A DNA stretch of 64,000 nt from CAIMUS01 sp963708455 (GTDB taxonomy: Bacteria > Pseudomonadota > Gammaproteobacteria > Competibacterales > Competibacteraceae): positions 1,116,001-1,180,000 of the forward strand of contig CAVPSQ010000010.1 of the NCBI GenBank assembly GCA_963708455.1, read 5' to 3'. The notes under the pieces were generated by a model. The model was not told the origin of the DNA, ran no database searches, and saw only the letters and a program-made list of their open reading frames with translations. Below are positions 27,910-37,762 of the stretch, one piece after another (position 1 is the stretch's first letter; each line of letters begins with the position of its first letter). The translations under genes were made by a program, and so were the position numbers.

Positions 27910-28143
27910 AAAAACCGGTTCGGGGCGTGGCGGAGGCACGCTGCCGGGGTGCATCGACCCGGGCTTGTCTATGGCGGCCACAACCTCCTGCAAGTGGTTC
28001 GAGACCCTCACGCCGCGATCGGCTACGGCGGATGCGAGTGCCAACCAGAGGGCAGTGTACAATAGGGTTGTCCATCAATTTAAACAGCAAAACCAAGCTC
28101 ATTTAGCCAAGTTAACCTTAGTCTGCCTGTAGAGAGAATCTTC

Positions 28144-28998
28144 ATGTCGAACGCGCGTTTTACCGGAACCGATACCTATATTGCCACCGACGATCTGATG
28201 ATGGCGGTCAACGCAGCCATCACGCTGGGACGCCCCTTACTAGTCAAGGGCGAACCCGGCACCGGCAAGACCCAGTTGGCGGAAGAGATCGCCCGCGCCC
28301 TGGAGCGGCCACTGTTACGCTGGCATATTAAATCCACCATCAAGGCGCAGCAGGGACTGTACGAATACGACGCGGTTTCCCGGTTACGCGATTCCCAACT
28401 GGGCGACGCCCGCGTGCACGATATCGGCAACTATATCGTCAAAGGCAAACTGTGGGAGGCATTCGATGCCGACCAGCAGGCGGTGCTGTTGATCGACAAG
28501 ATCGACAAGGCCGATATCGAGTTTCCCAACGACCTGCTGCTGGAACTCGACAAAATGGAGTTTTATATCTACGAGACCCGCCAGACGATCACCGCTAGAC
28601 ACCGGCCCATCATCGTGATCACCAGCAACAACGAAAAAGAACTGCCGGATGCGTTCCTGCGGCGCTGTTTCTTCCATTACATCCGTTTCCCGGATCGCGA
28701 CACGATGGAAGAAATCGTCAACGTCCATTTCCCCAATCTGAAAAAACGCCTGCTTAACGAAGCCTTGCAAACCTTCTTCGAACTGCGTGACGTGCCTGGC
28801 CTGAAGAAGCGGCCGTCTACCTCGGAACTGCTGGATTGGATCAAGCTGCTGGTGGCCGAGGATATTCCGCCGGAAGCGCTGCACAGCACCGATCAGCGCA
28901 AGATCATCCCGCCGCTGCACGGCGCCCTGTTGAAGAACGAACAGGACGTGCATCTATTCGAGCGGCTGGTGTTCATGAACCGCCGTCAAGGCCGTTGA
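28144..28998 (+). CDS. MoxR-type AAA+ ATPase with altered Walker B
   Basis: 284 residues. Walker A is KGEPGTGKTQLAEEIA (36-43). Sensor 1 is IVITSNNEKELPDAFLRRC. Walker B reads AVLLIDKIDKAD, where the family has LLIDEIDKAD, so the catalytic Glu is Lys119 (AAG at 28498-28500). MoxR proteins act with VWA partners to remodel or metallate protein complexes. The VWA gene follows after 1 bp. If the Lys is real, ATP hydrolysis should be impaired. Confidence 0.9.
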   Translation: MSNARFTGTDTYIATDDLMMAVNAAITLGRPLLVKGEPGTGKTQLAEEIARALERPLLRWHIKSTIKAQQGLYEYDAVSRLRDSQLGDARVHDIGNYIVKGKLWEAFDADQQAVLLIDKIDKADIEFPNDLLLELDKMEFYIYETRQTITARHRPIIVITSNNEKELPDAFLRRCFFHYIRFPDRDTMEEIVNVHFPNLKKRLLNEALQTFFELRDVPGLKKRPSTSELLDWIKLLVAEDIPPEALHSTDQRKIIPPLHGALLKNEQDVHLFERLVFMNRRQGR

Positions 28999-28999
28999 G

Positions 29000-30187
29000 A
29001 TGCTCATAGAATTTTTTTATAAACTGCGCGAGGCCAAAATACCCGTCTCGATCACCGAGTATCTGACCTTGTTGCAGGCCCTGCAGGCTCAGGTGGCGAG
29101 CTACAGCGTGGATGATTTCTATTACCTGTCCCGCGCTGCCCTGGTCAAGGACGAGCGTCATTACGACCGCTTCGACCGGGTCTTCGGCGCCTATTTCAAA
29201 GGCATGGAAGAACTGTTCGACAAAGTGGTCGGCAAGATCCCGGAAGAATGGCTGCGCAAACAGCTGGAACTCGACCTGACTGAGGAGGAAAAACGCCTGG
29301 TCGAAGCGCTCGGCGGCTGGGAAAAGCTGATGGAGACCTTACGCCAGCGCCTGGAGGAACAGCAGGGGCGCCATCAAGGGGGCAACAAATGGATCGGCAC
29401 CGGCGGCCGCTCGCCCTTTGGCGCGTTCGGCTACAATCCCGAAGGCATCCGTATCGGTCAGGACCGCTCCCGTCAGCGGCGGGCGGTCAAGGTGTGGGAC
29501 CAGCGCGAGTTCCGCAACCTGGACGACACGGTGGAACTGGGCACCCGCAACATCAAACTGGCGTTGCGGCGACTGCGCAAGTTCGCCCGCCAGGGCGCGG
29601 CGGAGGAATTGGACCTGGACGACACCATTCGCAACACCGCTCGCAAAGCCGGTTGGCTGGATATCAAGATGGTGCCGGAGCGGCATAACGCCATCAAGGT
29701 CTTGTTATTCCTGGATATCGGTGGCTCTATGGACGATCACATTCGCAGTTGCGAGGAACTGTTTTCAGCGGCGAAAAGCGAATTCAAACACCTGGAGTAT
29801 TTCTACTTCCACAATTTCCTGTACGAAGCGGTGTGGAAGAACAATTATCGCCGCCACACCGAGCGCGTTGGCACCCTGGAACTGATGCGCACTTTCGGTC
29901 ACGATTACAAGCTGATCTTCGTCGGCGACGCCACCATGAGCCCGTATGAGATCGCCTATCCGGGCGGCAGCGTGGAGCACTACAATGACGAGGCCGGCAC
30001 CGTGTGGATGGGCCGTTTGATCAGCGCCTACCCTTACGCCATCTGGCTGAATCCTCAGCCGGAATCTTATTGGGAGTACACACCGTCGGTCCAGATGGTG
30101 CGCGAACTGCTGCGCAACCGTATGTATCCTCTGACCCTGGAGGGCCTGGACCGTGGTATTAAAGCCTTGCAAAAACAGACTCACTAA
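29000..30187 (+). CDS. CoxE-like VWA domain protein
   Basis: 395 residues, starting MLIEFFYKLREAKIPVSITE, the conserved start of VWA/CoxE-like proteins. A metal-binding MIDAS-type motif lies in VLLFLDIGGSMDDHIRS near residue 240. The C-terminal GDATMSPYEIAYPGGSVEHY and WLNPQPESYWEYTPS are family-typical. Partner of the MoxR ATPase upstream; the client is unknown. Confidence 0.9.
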   Translation: MLIEFFYKLREAKIPVSITEYLTLLQALQAQVASYSVDDFYYLSRAALVKDERHYDRFDRVFGAYFKGMEELFDKVVGKIPEEWLRKQLELDLTEEEKRLVEALGGWEKLMETLRQRLEEQQGRHQGGNKWIGTGGRSPFGAFGYNPEGIRIGQDRSRQRRAVKVWDQREFRNLDDTVELGTRNIKLALRRLRKFARQGAAEELDLDDTIRNTARKAGWLDIKMVPERHNAIKVLLFLDIGGSMDDHIRSCEELFSAAKSEFKHLEYFYFHNFLYEAVWKNNYRRHTERVGTLELMRTFGHDYKLIFVGDATMSPYEIAYPGGSVEHYNDEAGTVWMGRLISAYPYAIWLNPQPESYWEYTPSVQMVRELLRNRMYPLTLEGLDRGIKALQKQTH

Positions 30188-30202
30188 ACACAGAGGCAAG
30201 TG

Positions 30203-30592
30203 ATGGCAAAAACCCTTTACCGTACTTCGGACAGAGACGATCTGCTCCAGCAACTCAAAGATCTATCCGGGAAGCTGTGGCTGGCTGGCATCGGCGCTTT
30301 CGTCACAGTGCAACGCAAAGGCGGCAAGTTACTGACCAATCTGATCGAGGAAGGCAAAAAACTCGAAAGCCGCTTAGTTTCCTCCTCCGCTGCCAACAGG
30401 TCGGCCGGACCGCCAAAGAAACAGCTCACCCCCGACCAGATGGAGCAACTGGAGGAATTGTTTCAGCAGCGGGTCGACCGGGCGCTACAGCGTCTGCAGG
30501 TGCCGACCCACCAGGAACTGCGAGTTCTACAGCGCCGCATGGACGAATTGAGCGCGGCCATCCAACTGCTCGGCGAGGAACTGGGCGATTGA
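30203..30592 (+). CDS. Phasin-like polyhydroxyalkanoate granule protein (PhaI/PhaF type)
   Basis: 129 residues from ATG 30203 with AGAGGCAAG upstream. It has the KDLSGKLWLAGIGAFVTVQR motif of PHA granule-associated proteins, then EEGKKLESR and a long coiled coil (LFQQRVDRALQRLQVP to LSAAIQLLGEEL). It would coat PHA granules. No PHA synthase is in the window. 30593-30789 downstream shows nothing. Confidence 0.8.
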   Translation: MAKTLYRTSDRDDLLQQLKDLSGKLWLAGIGAFVTVQRKGGKLLTNLIEEGKKLESRLVSSSAANRSAGPPKKQLTPDQMEQLEELFQQRVDRALQRLQVPTHQELRVLQRRMDELSAAIQLLGEELGD

Positions 30593-30789
30593 GGCCGACG
30601 GCGGTTGGATACGGCGTTTACCGCAGCGTCGCTTCAGCGTCCTGCGCAGCACGATTCCTACCCCCATTTAGCAGACCACCCGATCTCCAGTTGCCTTCGA
30701 TCAGGACTGGCCCAACCGGCCTCCGGCGGAATTCCGCAACGAGTTCTGCCGGCGGCCACGCGCAGCATTCCCTCTGTGCTCCGCGCTAT

Positions 30790-31617
30790 TCAGTGAGACA
30801 GCAGCACGGGAACGGTCATGTGCTCCAGCAGATGGCGGGTGGCACCACCCAGAATGATTTCCCGTAGTCGCGCATGGCCATAGGCTCCCATGACGATCAG
30901 GTCGAAGTCCTCATCCGCCGCCCGATCCAGCAGCAGGTCACCCACATCGATATCATCCGCCGGCAAATGCGTCGCGGTGGCGGTGACACCGTAATGAGCT
31001 AGATGCGTGCCTAGTTCCCTAGCGGAGGCCTCGGCCTCGGTTCCACCCTCGGCGGCGATGCTCAACAACACCACCTGTTGCGCCAAGGTCAGCAGCGGCA
31101 ACGCGTCGTGCACGGCGCGTGTCGCCTCTCGTGAACCGCTCCAGGCCACCAGCACCCGCTGCCCGAGGGTCGGACGGGTGCCGATGTAGGGAATGATCAG
31201 CACCGGCCGACCCGCTCCTAGCACCACATGACTGACGAATCCACCGCCAATCGCATGGGGATCTTCAAGATCGGTCTGGCCGATGATCAGCAAGTCGTGG
31301 AACCGGGCGTGATAGTTCAATTGATGGCCGGGCTCACCGCTGACGCAGCGCCATTCCGAATTCAGCCGCACCGCCGTCACCGCCTGTCTGAAAATCTCCT
31401 GCTGCTGGTCCGCTTTGTCTCTGACAGCCCGCCGCTCGGCCACGATGATTTCCGGCGTGACATAGGCGCGGGCGTTCGGCGGCAAATCGGGCGGCGGCAT
31501 CACATACAGGCCCGTCAAGTGAGCGCCTACCGTCCGGGCCAGGTTTACCGCCGCCGTCAGTCGGGCCGGACAGCCGCGACTCTCGTCCAAGTGGATCAGA
31601 ATGTCTTGATATCCCAT
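30790..31617 (-). CDS. Tandem UspA universal stress protein
   Basis: 275 residues with two Usp domains. The first begins MGYQDILIHLDESRGCPARL. The second begins RVLVAWSGSREATRAVHDAL and ends with the ATP-binding pattern MGAYGHARLREIILGGATRH. Cytoplasmic stress protein of unspecified function. The start at 31617 has GGAGGA 5-10 bp upstream. Confidence 0.9.
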   Translation of the reverse strand: MGYQDILIHLDESRGCPARLTAAVNLARTVGAHLTGLYVMPPPDLPPNARAYVTPEIIVAERRAVRDKADQQQEIFRQAVTAVRLNSEWRCVSGEPGHQLNYHARFHDLLIIGQTDLEDPHAIGGGFVSHVVLGAGRPVLIIPYIGTRPTLGQRVLVAWSGSREATRAVHDALPLLTLAQQVVLLSIAAEGGTEAEASARELGTHLAHYGVTATATHLPADDIDVGDLLLDRAADEDFDLIVMGAYGHARLREIILGGATRHLLEHMTVPVLLSH

Positions 31618-31850
31618 GAAGATTTCCTCCGGAAATTACGAGAATAGTAAATACTACCGGGCGGCTAAACCGCAGGCGTTAATTATTGCCCAATGACAGG
31701 CGTAATTCATACTTCCAAAAATTTTGACTCCAGACAACAATTCTTAGCCAATTCCTCTACCATAATGGGCAGCGGCTGGAGATTTGCCCCCGCGATCAGT
31801 TCGGCCGATCACAACGCCGATGTTAATATAAACAGAGTAGGAGGAAATAA

Positions 31851-32858
31851 ATGCTCGCAACCATCCTGAAAATTCTGGTCATAGGCGCAGCGGCATTGGC
31901 CGGCGCTGCCTACGCCGAAGAGCCCATCGTCATCAAATTCTCCCATGTAGTCGCGCCGGACACCCCCAAAGGCAAGGCGGCCGAGTATTTCAAGAAACTG
32001 GCCGAAGAGCGCACCGGCGGTAAAGTCAAGGTGGAAGTCTACCCCAACAGCCAGTTGTACAAGGACAAGGAGGAACTTGAAGCCTTGCAATTGGGCGCCG
32101 TGCAGATGCTGGCGCCGTCGCTGGCCAAGTTCGGGCCGATGGGCGTAAAAGAATTCGAGGCGTTCGACCTGCCCTATATCCTCCCCAACAAGGAAGTGCT
32201 GCGGCGAGTCACCGACGGCCCTGTCGGGGCAGGTCTGCTGAAGAAACTGGAACCCAAGGGCATGATCGGCCTGGCCTACTGGGACAATGGCTTCAAGATG
32301 ATGAGCGCCAACAAGCCGCTGCATAAGCCGGCGGACTTTAAAGGACTGAAGATGCGCATCCAATCCTCCAAGGTGCTGGATGCGCAGATGCGGGCGCTGG
32401 GCGCCTTACCGCAGGTGATGGCCTTCTCGGAGGTATATCAGGCGTTGCAAACCGGCGTGGTGGACGGTACCGAAAACCCACCTTCCAATATGTATACCCA
32501 GAAGATGCAGGAAGTGCAGAAACACGCCACGGTATCCAACCACGGCTATCTCGGCTATGCCGTGATCGTGAATAAGAAATTCTGGGATGGCCTGCCGCCG
32601 GACATCCGCAGTCAGTTGGAAGGCGCGATGAAGGACGCGGCCCAGTACGCCAACGATATCGCCCAGAAGGAAAACGACGATTCGCTGGCGGCCATCAAAG
32701 CCTCCGGCAAGACTGACGTGTATAACCTGACTCCGGAAGAACTCGCGGAATGGCGTAAGGCGCTGTTACCGGTCCACCAGGAAATGGAAGGGCGCGTCGG
32801 TAAGGAAACCATCGAGGCCTTCTATAAAGAAGCGGCCGCGCTCGGCTTTAAATACTGA
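31851..32858 (+). CDS. dctP: TRAP transporter substrate-binding protein, DctP family
   Basis: 335 residues with a signal peptide (ILVIGAAALAGAAYA). The mature protein starts EEPIVIKFSHVVAPDTPKGK. FKGLKMRIQSSKVLDAQMRA carries the carboxylate-binding Arg, and QALQTGVVDGTENPPSNMYT is the DctP signature. A strong AGGAGG lies just upstream. Likely binds a C4-dicarboxylate or related acid. Followed by dctQ and dctM, with a hairpin between. Confidence 0.92.
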   Translation: MLATILKILVIGAAALAGAAYAEEPIVIKFSHVVAPDTPKGKAAEYFKKLAEERTGGKVKVEVYPNSQLYKDKEELEALQLGAVQMLAPSLAKFGPMGVKEFEAFDLPYILPNKEVLRRVTDGPVGAGLLKKLEPKGMIGLAYWDNGFKMMSANKPLHKPADFKGLKMRIQSSKVLDAQMRALGALPQVMAFSEVYQALQTGVVDGTENPPSNMYTQKMQEVQKHATVSNHGYLGYAVIVNKKFWDGLPPDIRSQLEGAMKDAAQYANDIAQKENDDSLAAIKASGKTDVYNLTPEELAEWRKALLPVHQEMEGRVGKETIEAFYKEAAALGFKY

Positions 32859-32868
32859 TAACTGCTGC

Positions 32869-32894
32869 AAAACGCCCGTTCCGGCGGGCGTTTT
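32869..32894 (+). terminator. Hairpin between dctP and dctQ
   Basis: AAAACGCCCG TTCCGG CGGGCGTTTT: a 10-bp perfect stem with a 6-base loop and terminal T run, 11 bp after the dctP stop. It is probably a partial terminator or mRNA 3' stabiliser that makes DctP more abundant than the membrane subunits. Confidence 0.8.
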
Positions 32895-32915
32895 CACTTT
32901 AAGTCCGGAGTCATC

Positions 32916-33467
32916 ATGTTGCTGAGATTTCTCGATCATCTGGAGGAGTGGGTGATCACCTTCCTCATGGGAGCCGCGACGCTCCTTATTTTTGTGGCAG
33001 TGATGCACCGCTACACTTCCAGTATTCCCTTGGTGCAGGACTATACGACCGCCATCCACCTCGGTTGGGCACAGGAATTGTGCATCTACATGTTCATCTG
33101 GATGGCCAAATTCGGTGCGGCTTACGGGGTGCGCACCGGCATCCACGTCGGCGTCGATGTACTGATCAACCGGCTGGATCAGCCGATGCGCAGCAAATTC
33201 ATCATCTTCGGTCTGCTGGCCGGCGCCCTGTTCACCGGCATCGTCGGCACCCTGGGCGCCTACTTCGTCTGGGAGATGGCGCACACCGAGCAGGTTTCGG
33301 CGGATATGGAAGTACCGATGTGGCTGGTCTATCTGGCCGTTCCATGCGGCTCCTACCTGATGTGCTTCCGCTTTCTCCAGGTCTGCTGGCGCTTCATCAG
33401 GACCGGCCATTTGCCGTTGCACGACTATGCCCATGTGGAAGGCATCGAAACCGAAGGCAATCGCTGA
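32916..33467 (+). CDS. dctQ: TRAP transporter small permease, DctQ family
   Basis: 183 residues with four hydrophobic segments. LEEWVITFLMGAATLLIFVA, WAQELCIYMFIWMAKFGAAY and VRTGIHVGVDVLINRL are typical DctQ stretches. RBS CCGGAG is just upstream. Forms the membrane complex with DctM. Confidence 0.9.
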   Translation: MLLRFLDHLEEWVITFLMGAATLLIFVAVMHRYTSSIPLVQDYTTAIHLGWAQELCIYMFIWMAKFGAAYGVRTGIHVGVDVLINRLDQPMRSKFIIFGLLAGALFTGIVGTLGAYFVWEMAHTEQVSADMEVPMWLVYLAVPCGSYLMCFRFLQVCWRFIRTGHLPLHDYAHVEGIETEGNR

Positions 33468-33482
33468 GACGGGAACAAGACC

Positions 33483-34766
33483 ATGAATGCCGCTATTATT
33501 TTTGGATTATTGATTGCTCTCATGCTGACGGGCATGCCGATCTCCATTTCGCTCGGCCTGACCGTGTTGACCTTCCTGTTTACGATGACGCAGGTGCCGA
33601 TCGAAAGCGTGGCGATGAAGCTGTTCACCGGCATCGAGAAGTTCGAGATCATGGCGATTCCGTTCTTCATCCTGGCCGGTAATTTTCTCACTCACGGCGG
33701 GGTGGCGCGACGGATGATCAATTTCGCCACCGCCATGGTGGGCCATTGGTACGGTGGGCTGGCGCTGGCGGGCGTGATCGCCTGCGCCCTGTTCGCGGCG
33801 GTGTCGGGCTCCAGCCCAGCGACCGTGGTCGCCATTGGCTCGATCATCCTGCCGGCCATGGTCAGGCAGGGGTTTCCCAAGGAGTTCGGAGCCGGCGTCA
33901 TCACCACCTCGGGCGCGCTCGGTATCCTGATCCCACCCTCCATCGTGATGGTCATGTATGCGGTCGCCACCAACACCTCAGTCGGCCAATTGTTCATCGC
34001 CGGGATAATACCGGGGATAATGCTGGCGAGCATGCTGGGCGCCATCACCTGGTACCGCGCCCGCCATTTCGATTACCCGCGCATGCCCAAGGCGAGTTGG
34101 GGTGAACGGTGGCGCACCTTCCGCGAGAGCGTTTGGGGCCTGCTGCTGATCATTATCGTGATCGGCGGCATCTATGCCGGTTTCTTCACCCCGACCGAAG
34201 CGGCGGCGATGAGCGCGGTCTACGCTTTCATCGTCGCCGTGTTCGTCTACAAGGACATGCCTCTGAAGCAGGTGCCCAAAGTGCTGCTCAATTCGGCCAA
34301 TTTGAGCGCAATGCTGCTTTACATCATCACCAACGCGGTGTTGTTCTCCTTCCTGATGACCTCGGAGCATATCCCACAGGCGATGGCCCAATGGATGCTG
34401 GACCGGGAACTGGGCGCCTGGCTGTTCCTGCTGATGGTCAATGTGCTGCTGTTATTGGCCGGCAACGTAATGGAGCCTTCCTCTATCGTCCTGATCATGG
34501 CGCCAATTCTGTTTCCGGTGGCAACCCGGCTCGGCATCGACCCGGTGCACTTCGGCATTCTGATCACCGTCAACATGGAGGTTGGCATGTGCCATCCGCC
34601 GGTCGGGCTCAATCTTTATGTATCCAGCGGCATCACCGGGATGGGCATTACCGAATTGACCGTGGCGGTGCTGCCGTGGCTGATCACGATGCTGATCTTC
34701 CTGGTGTTGGTGACTTATATCCCGATCATTTCGCTGTGGTTGCCGCATATGCTGGGGGTGCGTTAA
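33483..34766 (+). CDS. dctM: TRAP transporter large permease, DctM family
   Basis: 427 residues with about 12 membrane segments. FILAGNFLTHGGVARRMINF, AAVSGSSPATVVAIGSIILP and GALGILIPPSIVMVMYAVAT are core motifs. GMCHPPVGLNLYVSSGITGM near the end is diagnostic. Sodium-coupled uptake with DctP and DctQ. Confidence 0.93.
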   Translation: MNAAIIFGLLIALMLTGMPISISLGLTVLTFLFTMTQVPIESVAMKLFTGIEKFEIMAIPFFILAGNFLTHGGVARRMINFATAMVGHWYGGLALAGVIACALFAAVSGSSPATVVAIGSIILPAMVRQGFPKEFGAGVITTSGALGILIPPSIVMVMYAVATNTSVGQLFIAGIIPGIMLASMLGAITWYRARHFDYPRMPKASWGERWRTFRESVWGLLLIIIVIGGIYAGFFTPTEAAAMSAVYAFIVAVFVYKDMPLKQVPKVLLNSANLSAMLLYIITNAVLFSFLMTSEHIPQAMAQWMLDRELGAWLFLLMVNVLLLLAGNVMEPSSIVLIMAPILFPVATRLGIDPVHFGILITVNMEVGMCHPPVGLNLYVSSGITGMGITELTVAVLPWLITMLIFLVLVTYIPIISLWLPHMLGVR

Positions 34767-34803
34767 AGACTACGGCGCCAGGTCGAACGGAGCCATTTCG
34801 ACA

Positions 34804-35493
34804 GTGTACAAAACCTGGGTCTTGCTGCTGGCCGCCACCGGCCTCCTGCTCGGCGCCTGCGCCGGCTCTTCCTCGGGCCTGGTGCAGGAACCGCCGCGGT
34901 TCGGCAATGAGCGTGATACGTATATGCGGCGCAACGAGCGTTTGCTGGCGGATTTCGACGGCTGGCGAGTGTGGGAATTCACCGATGACGAAATCATCAC
35001 CTGCATGGCGGTGAAACCGGCGCCCGGCGCGGATTGGCCCAGCTTCAGCGATTCCACTCTCCAGGAGCTGAAAAACCTGGGAGGGAACGTTATCGGCGGC
35101 AAGGACGTATCCGCCGTGGGCGGCAACGCCAGGTCGATGCAATTGAAAATAGTGCCGGATAACCGGGGAGCGCTGCGACGCCGGCAACTCGACGGTGGCG
35201 CCGGATTTTTCATGTACCTGCTGAACCAGGCCGAAACGCCTTATTTCGGTTTCTATGGCAAATACCCCTATCGGTTGCCTGCCGTGGCAACCGTGGCCGG
35301 CAGCACCGTCGCCGATCCCAACAGCCGTGACGCCGTACTCGCCTGGGAAGGGCAGTCGGTAAGCTTCCGGGTCAACACCAGACCCTCCGAAACCAGCACC
35401 ACGCTGGACGAAACCAGCGGAACCATCGACTTTACGGGCGTTCGTCAAGCCTACGACATCATGCTTGCCTGCTACGCGCGCGGGCGTTCCTGA
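34804..35493 (+). CDS. Hypothetical lipoprotein
   Basis: 229 residues from a GTG at 34804. Signal peptide with lipobox LLGAC (Cys at about 19). The mature part shows FDGWRVWEFTDDEIITCMAV and ends FTGVRQAYDIMLACYARGRS. No family recognised. It lies 37 bp after dctM and could be co-transcribed. Confidence 0.7.
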   Translation: MYKTWVLLLAATGLLLGACAGSSSGLVQEPPRFGNERDTYMRRNERLLADFDGWRVWEFTDDEIITCMAVKPAPGADWPSFSDSTLQELKNLGGNVIGGKDVSAVGGNARSMQLKIVPDNRGALRRRQLDGGAGFFMYLLNQAETPYFGFYGKYPYRLPAVATVAGSTVADPNSRDAVLAWEGQSVSFRVNTRPSETSTTLDETSGTIDFTGVRQAYDIMLACYARGRS

Positions 35494-35722
35494 AGCGGGG
35501 TCGCCGCATCCCCGGGCCGGCAACCCTCTCCCGGTGCTACAGTCAAACCAAGGTGGCAGAGTGGTGGCCGCGTTCGGCCGCCACTCTGCCTGTCAAACTG
35601 CAGTCCCGCTCTTGCCAGCGGTGGCCGATCAGGCCATTATCATTCCCGCGCCGGGCACGCTGTGCGCCCGCAAATCCATCGCTGAGCCGCCCCGGCGGTT
35701 TCGCTGCCAGAGGATTTATTTC

Positions 35723-36814
35723 ATGACTGCTATTTCCCGGTCCGATGTAGAGGCCGCCATCAAAGGGTATGTAGACCCCTATCTTGACACCGATCTGCTC
35801 ACCGCCAAATCCATCAGGGATATTCGCGTGGTCGGCGACCGGGTCGAGGTGCAGGTGCAACTGGGTTTTCCCGCCACAGGCTATCAGGAGACGCTGAGCG
35901 CCGAATTGCAGCGTCGCATCCAGGTCCTGCCGGGCGTGCGCACGGCGACCGTCCAGGTAGATACCAAAATCATTCCCCACGAAGTGCAGAAGGGCTTGAA
36001 GCCGCTGCCGGATGTCAAGAACATCATCGCAGTCGCTTCGGGCAAGGGCGGCGTCGGCAAATCGACTGTAGCGGTCAATCTGGCGCTGGCCTTGCAGAGC
36101 GAAGGCGCCCGGGTGGGTATTCTGGATGCCGACATCTACGGACCCAGTCAGCCGCGCATGCTGGGGACCAGTCAGCGACCCACTTCCAGAGACGGCCACT
36201 CCATGGAGCCGGTGGTCAGCCACGGCCTGCAATCCATGTCCATCGGCTATCTGATCGAAGAGGAAACGCCGATGATCTGGCGCGGTCCGATGGTCACCCA
36301 GGCGCTGGAGCAACTGTTGCGGGAAACCCGCTGGGAAAACCTGGATTATCTGGTGATCGACCTGCCGCCAGGCACCGGCGACACGCAACTGACGCTATCG
36401 CAGAAGATTCCGGTCAGCGGCGCCGTCATCGTCACCACACCGCAGGACATCGCCCTGCTGGATGCGCGCAAGGGCTTGAAGATGTTCGAGAAAGTGGACG
36501 TGCCGGTGCTCGGTGTGGTGGAGAACATGAGCACCCACATTTGCAGCCAGTGCGGCCACGAAGAGCATATTTTCGGCGAGGGCGGCGGGCGGCGCATGGC
36601 CGAGCAGTATCAGGTCACCTTTCTCGGCGCGTTGCCGCTGGACATCCGCATCCGCGAGCAAACCGACGGCGGCAGGCCGACCGTGATCGCCGAACCGGAC
36701 AGCCACATCGCTCAGATCTATCGGGAAATCGCCCGCAAGGTGGCCGCCCTGCTGGCGCTGCAGGCCAAGAGCTACAGCCAGTTGTTCCCGACTATCGTCA
36801 TCCAGAAAACCTGA
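35723..36814 (+). CDS. apbC: Mrp/ApbC Fe-S cluster carrier ATPase
   Basis: 363 residues from ATG 35723 with AGAGGA upstream. The N-terminal DUF59/MIP18 domain spans 1-85. The deviant Walker A SGKGGVGKST lies at 107-115. LDADIYGPSQPRML, DYLVIDLPPGTGDTQLT and the cluster-binding CxxC of NMSTHICSQCGHEEHIF follow. Transfers Fe-S clusters in the cytoplasm. dcd follows 12 bp later. 35494-35722 holds no gene. Confidence 0.94.
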   Translation: MTAISRSDVEAAIKGYVDPYLDTDLLTAKSIRDIRVVGDRVEVQVQLGFPATGYQETLSAELQRRIQVLPGVRTATVQVDTKIIPHEVQKGLKPLPDVKNIIAVASGKGGVGKSTVAVNLALALQSEGARVGILDADIYGPSQPRMLGTSQRPTSRDGHSMEPVVSHGLQSMSIGYLIEEETPMIWRGPMVTQALEQLLRETRWENLDYLVIDLPPGTGDTQLTLSQKIPVSGAVIVTTPQDIALLDARKGLKMFEKVDVPVLGVVENMSTHICSQCGHEEHIFGEGGGRRMAEQYQVTFLGALPLDIRIREQTDGGRPTVIAEPDSHIAQIYREIARKVAALLALQAKSYSQLFPTIVIQKT

Positions 36815-36826
36815 CGCGCTACCGGC

Positions 36827-37417
36827 ATGAGGCTCTGCGATCGCGATATCGAAGCGTGTCTGGAAGCGGGCAGGATCCGCATCGAGCCGCGCCCTCCGTC
36901 GGCGCGGATCAGCGGCGTCAGCGTCGATCTGCGGCTGGGCGACCGCTTCCGGGTGTTCAACGACCACGCCGCTCCCTATATCGATCTGAGCGGTCCCCGT
37001 GACGAGGTGGAGCGGGCTATCAACCGCATCATGGGCAAGGAAATCAGAATCGCGCCCGATGATGCGTTTTTCCTGCATCCCGGCGAGCTGGCGCTGGCCG
37101 TCACCGCCGAAGCGATTACCTTAGCGGATGATCTGGTCGGCTGGCTGGACGGCCGCTCCAGTCTGGCCCGCCTGGGCCTGATGGTCCACGTTACCGCTCA
37201 CCGCATCGATCCGGGCTGGAGCGGCGCTATCGTGCTGGAATGCTTCAACAGCGGCAAGTTGCCGCTGGCGCTGCGGCCCGGCATGACCATCTGCGCCATC
37301 AACTTCGAAACCCTGTCGGGACCGGCGGCCCGCCCTTACAACAAACGCGCCGATGCCAAATATCGGCATCAGCGGGGACCGACGCCGAGCCGCATCGGCG
37401 ACGACGGAGCGCTTTAA
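36827..37417 (+). CDS. dcd: dCTP deaminase
   Basis: 196 residues (E. coli Dcd 193). Converts dCTP to dUTP. SARISGVSVDLRLGDRFRVF, WLDGRSSLARLGLMVHVTAH with RIDPGW and LECFNSGKLPLALRPGM are the family's active-site and trimer motifs. It lies in the same operon as apbC, a common neighbourhood. Confidence 0.95.
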   Translation: MRLCDRDIEACLEAGRIRIEPRPPSARISGVSVDLRLGDRFRVFNDHAAPYIDLSGPRDEVERAINRIMGKEIRIAPDDAFFLHPGELALAVTAEAITLADDLVGWLDGRSSLARLGLMVHVTAHRIDPGWSGAIVLECFNSGKLPLALRPGMTICAINFETLSGPAARPYNKRADAKYRHQRGPTPSRIGDDGAL

Positions 37418-37585
37418 ACCGCATCCACTTTGAGACCTGAAGCAGCGCCGACGGATTCATCTCCGGACTCCCCCTGGCGGTTCCACCATGTGGTGCTGCT
37501 ACTGCCGCAAGGATCGCTAACATCGAGTGATGGAAATCATGAGCATGACGGCAGTTCGGGAGAGCTATTGCCCGGTGTCAACTAT

Positions 37586-37606
37586 TTCACACGGAAAGCG
37601 TGAAAA
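37586..37606. promoter_or_regulatory. Inverted repeat upstream of a secreted-protein gene
   Basis: TTTCAC-9 bases-GTGAAA in the 345-bp gap 37418-37762, about 160 bp before the next ATG. It could be an operator. The gap has no other recognisable content apart from a GAGGAG ribosome binding site at about 37751. Confidence 0.3.
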
Positions 37607-37762
37607 ATCACACTGCAGAGCAAAATGTTGAGTAATAAAGTAAACAATAGTTCTCAATAGCAGGCGCTGGATACCGTGCCACGCTGCTGTAGCAGTTGCT
37701 GGAATCGCCTCTATTGCAGGGCTGCCACATTATCTGCGGTTTTTTAAAGAGGAGTATCCGTT

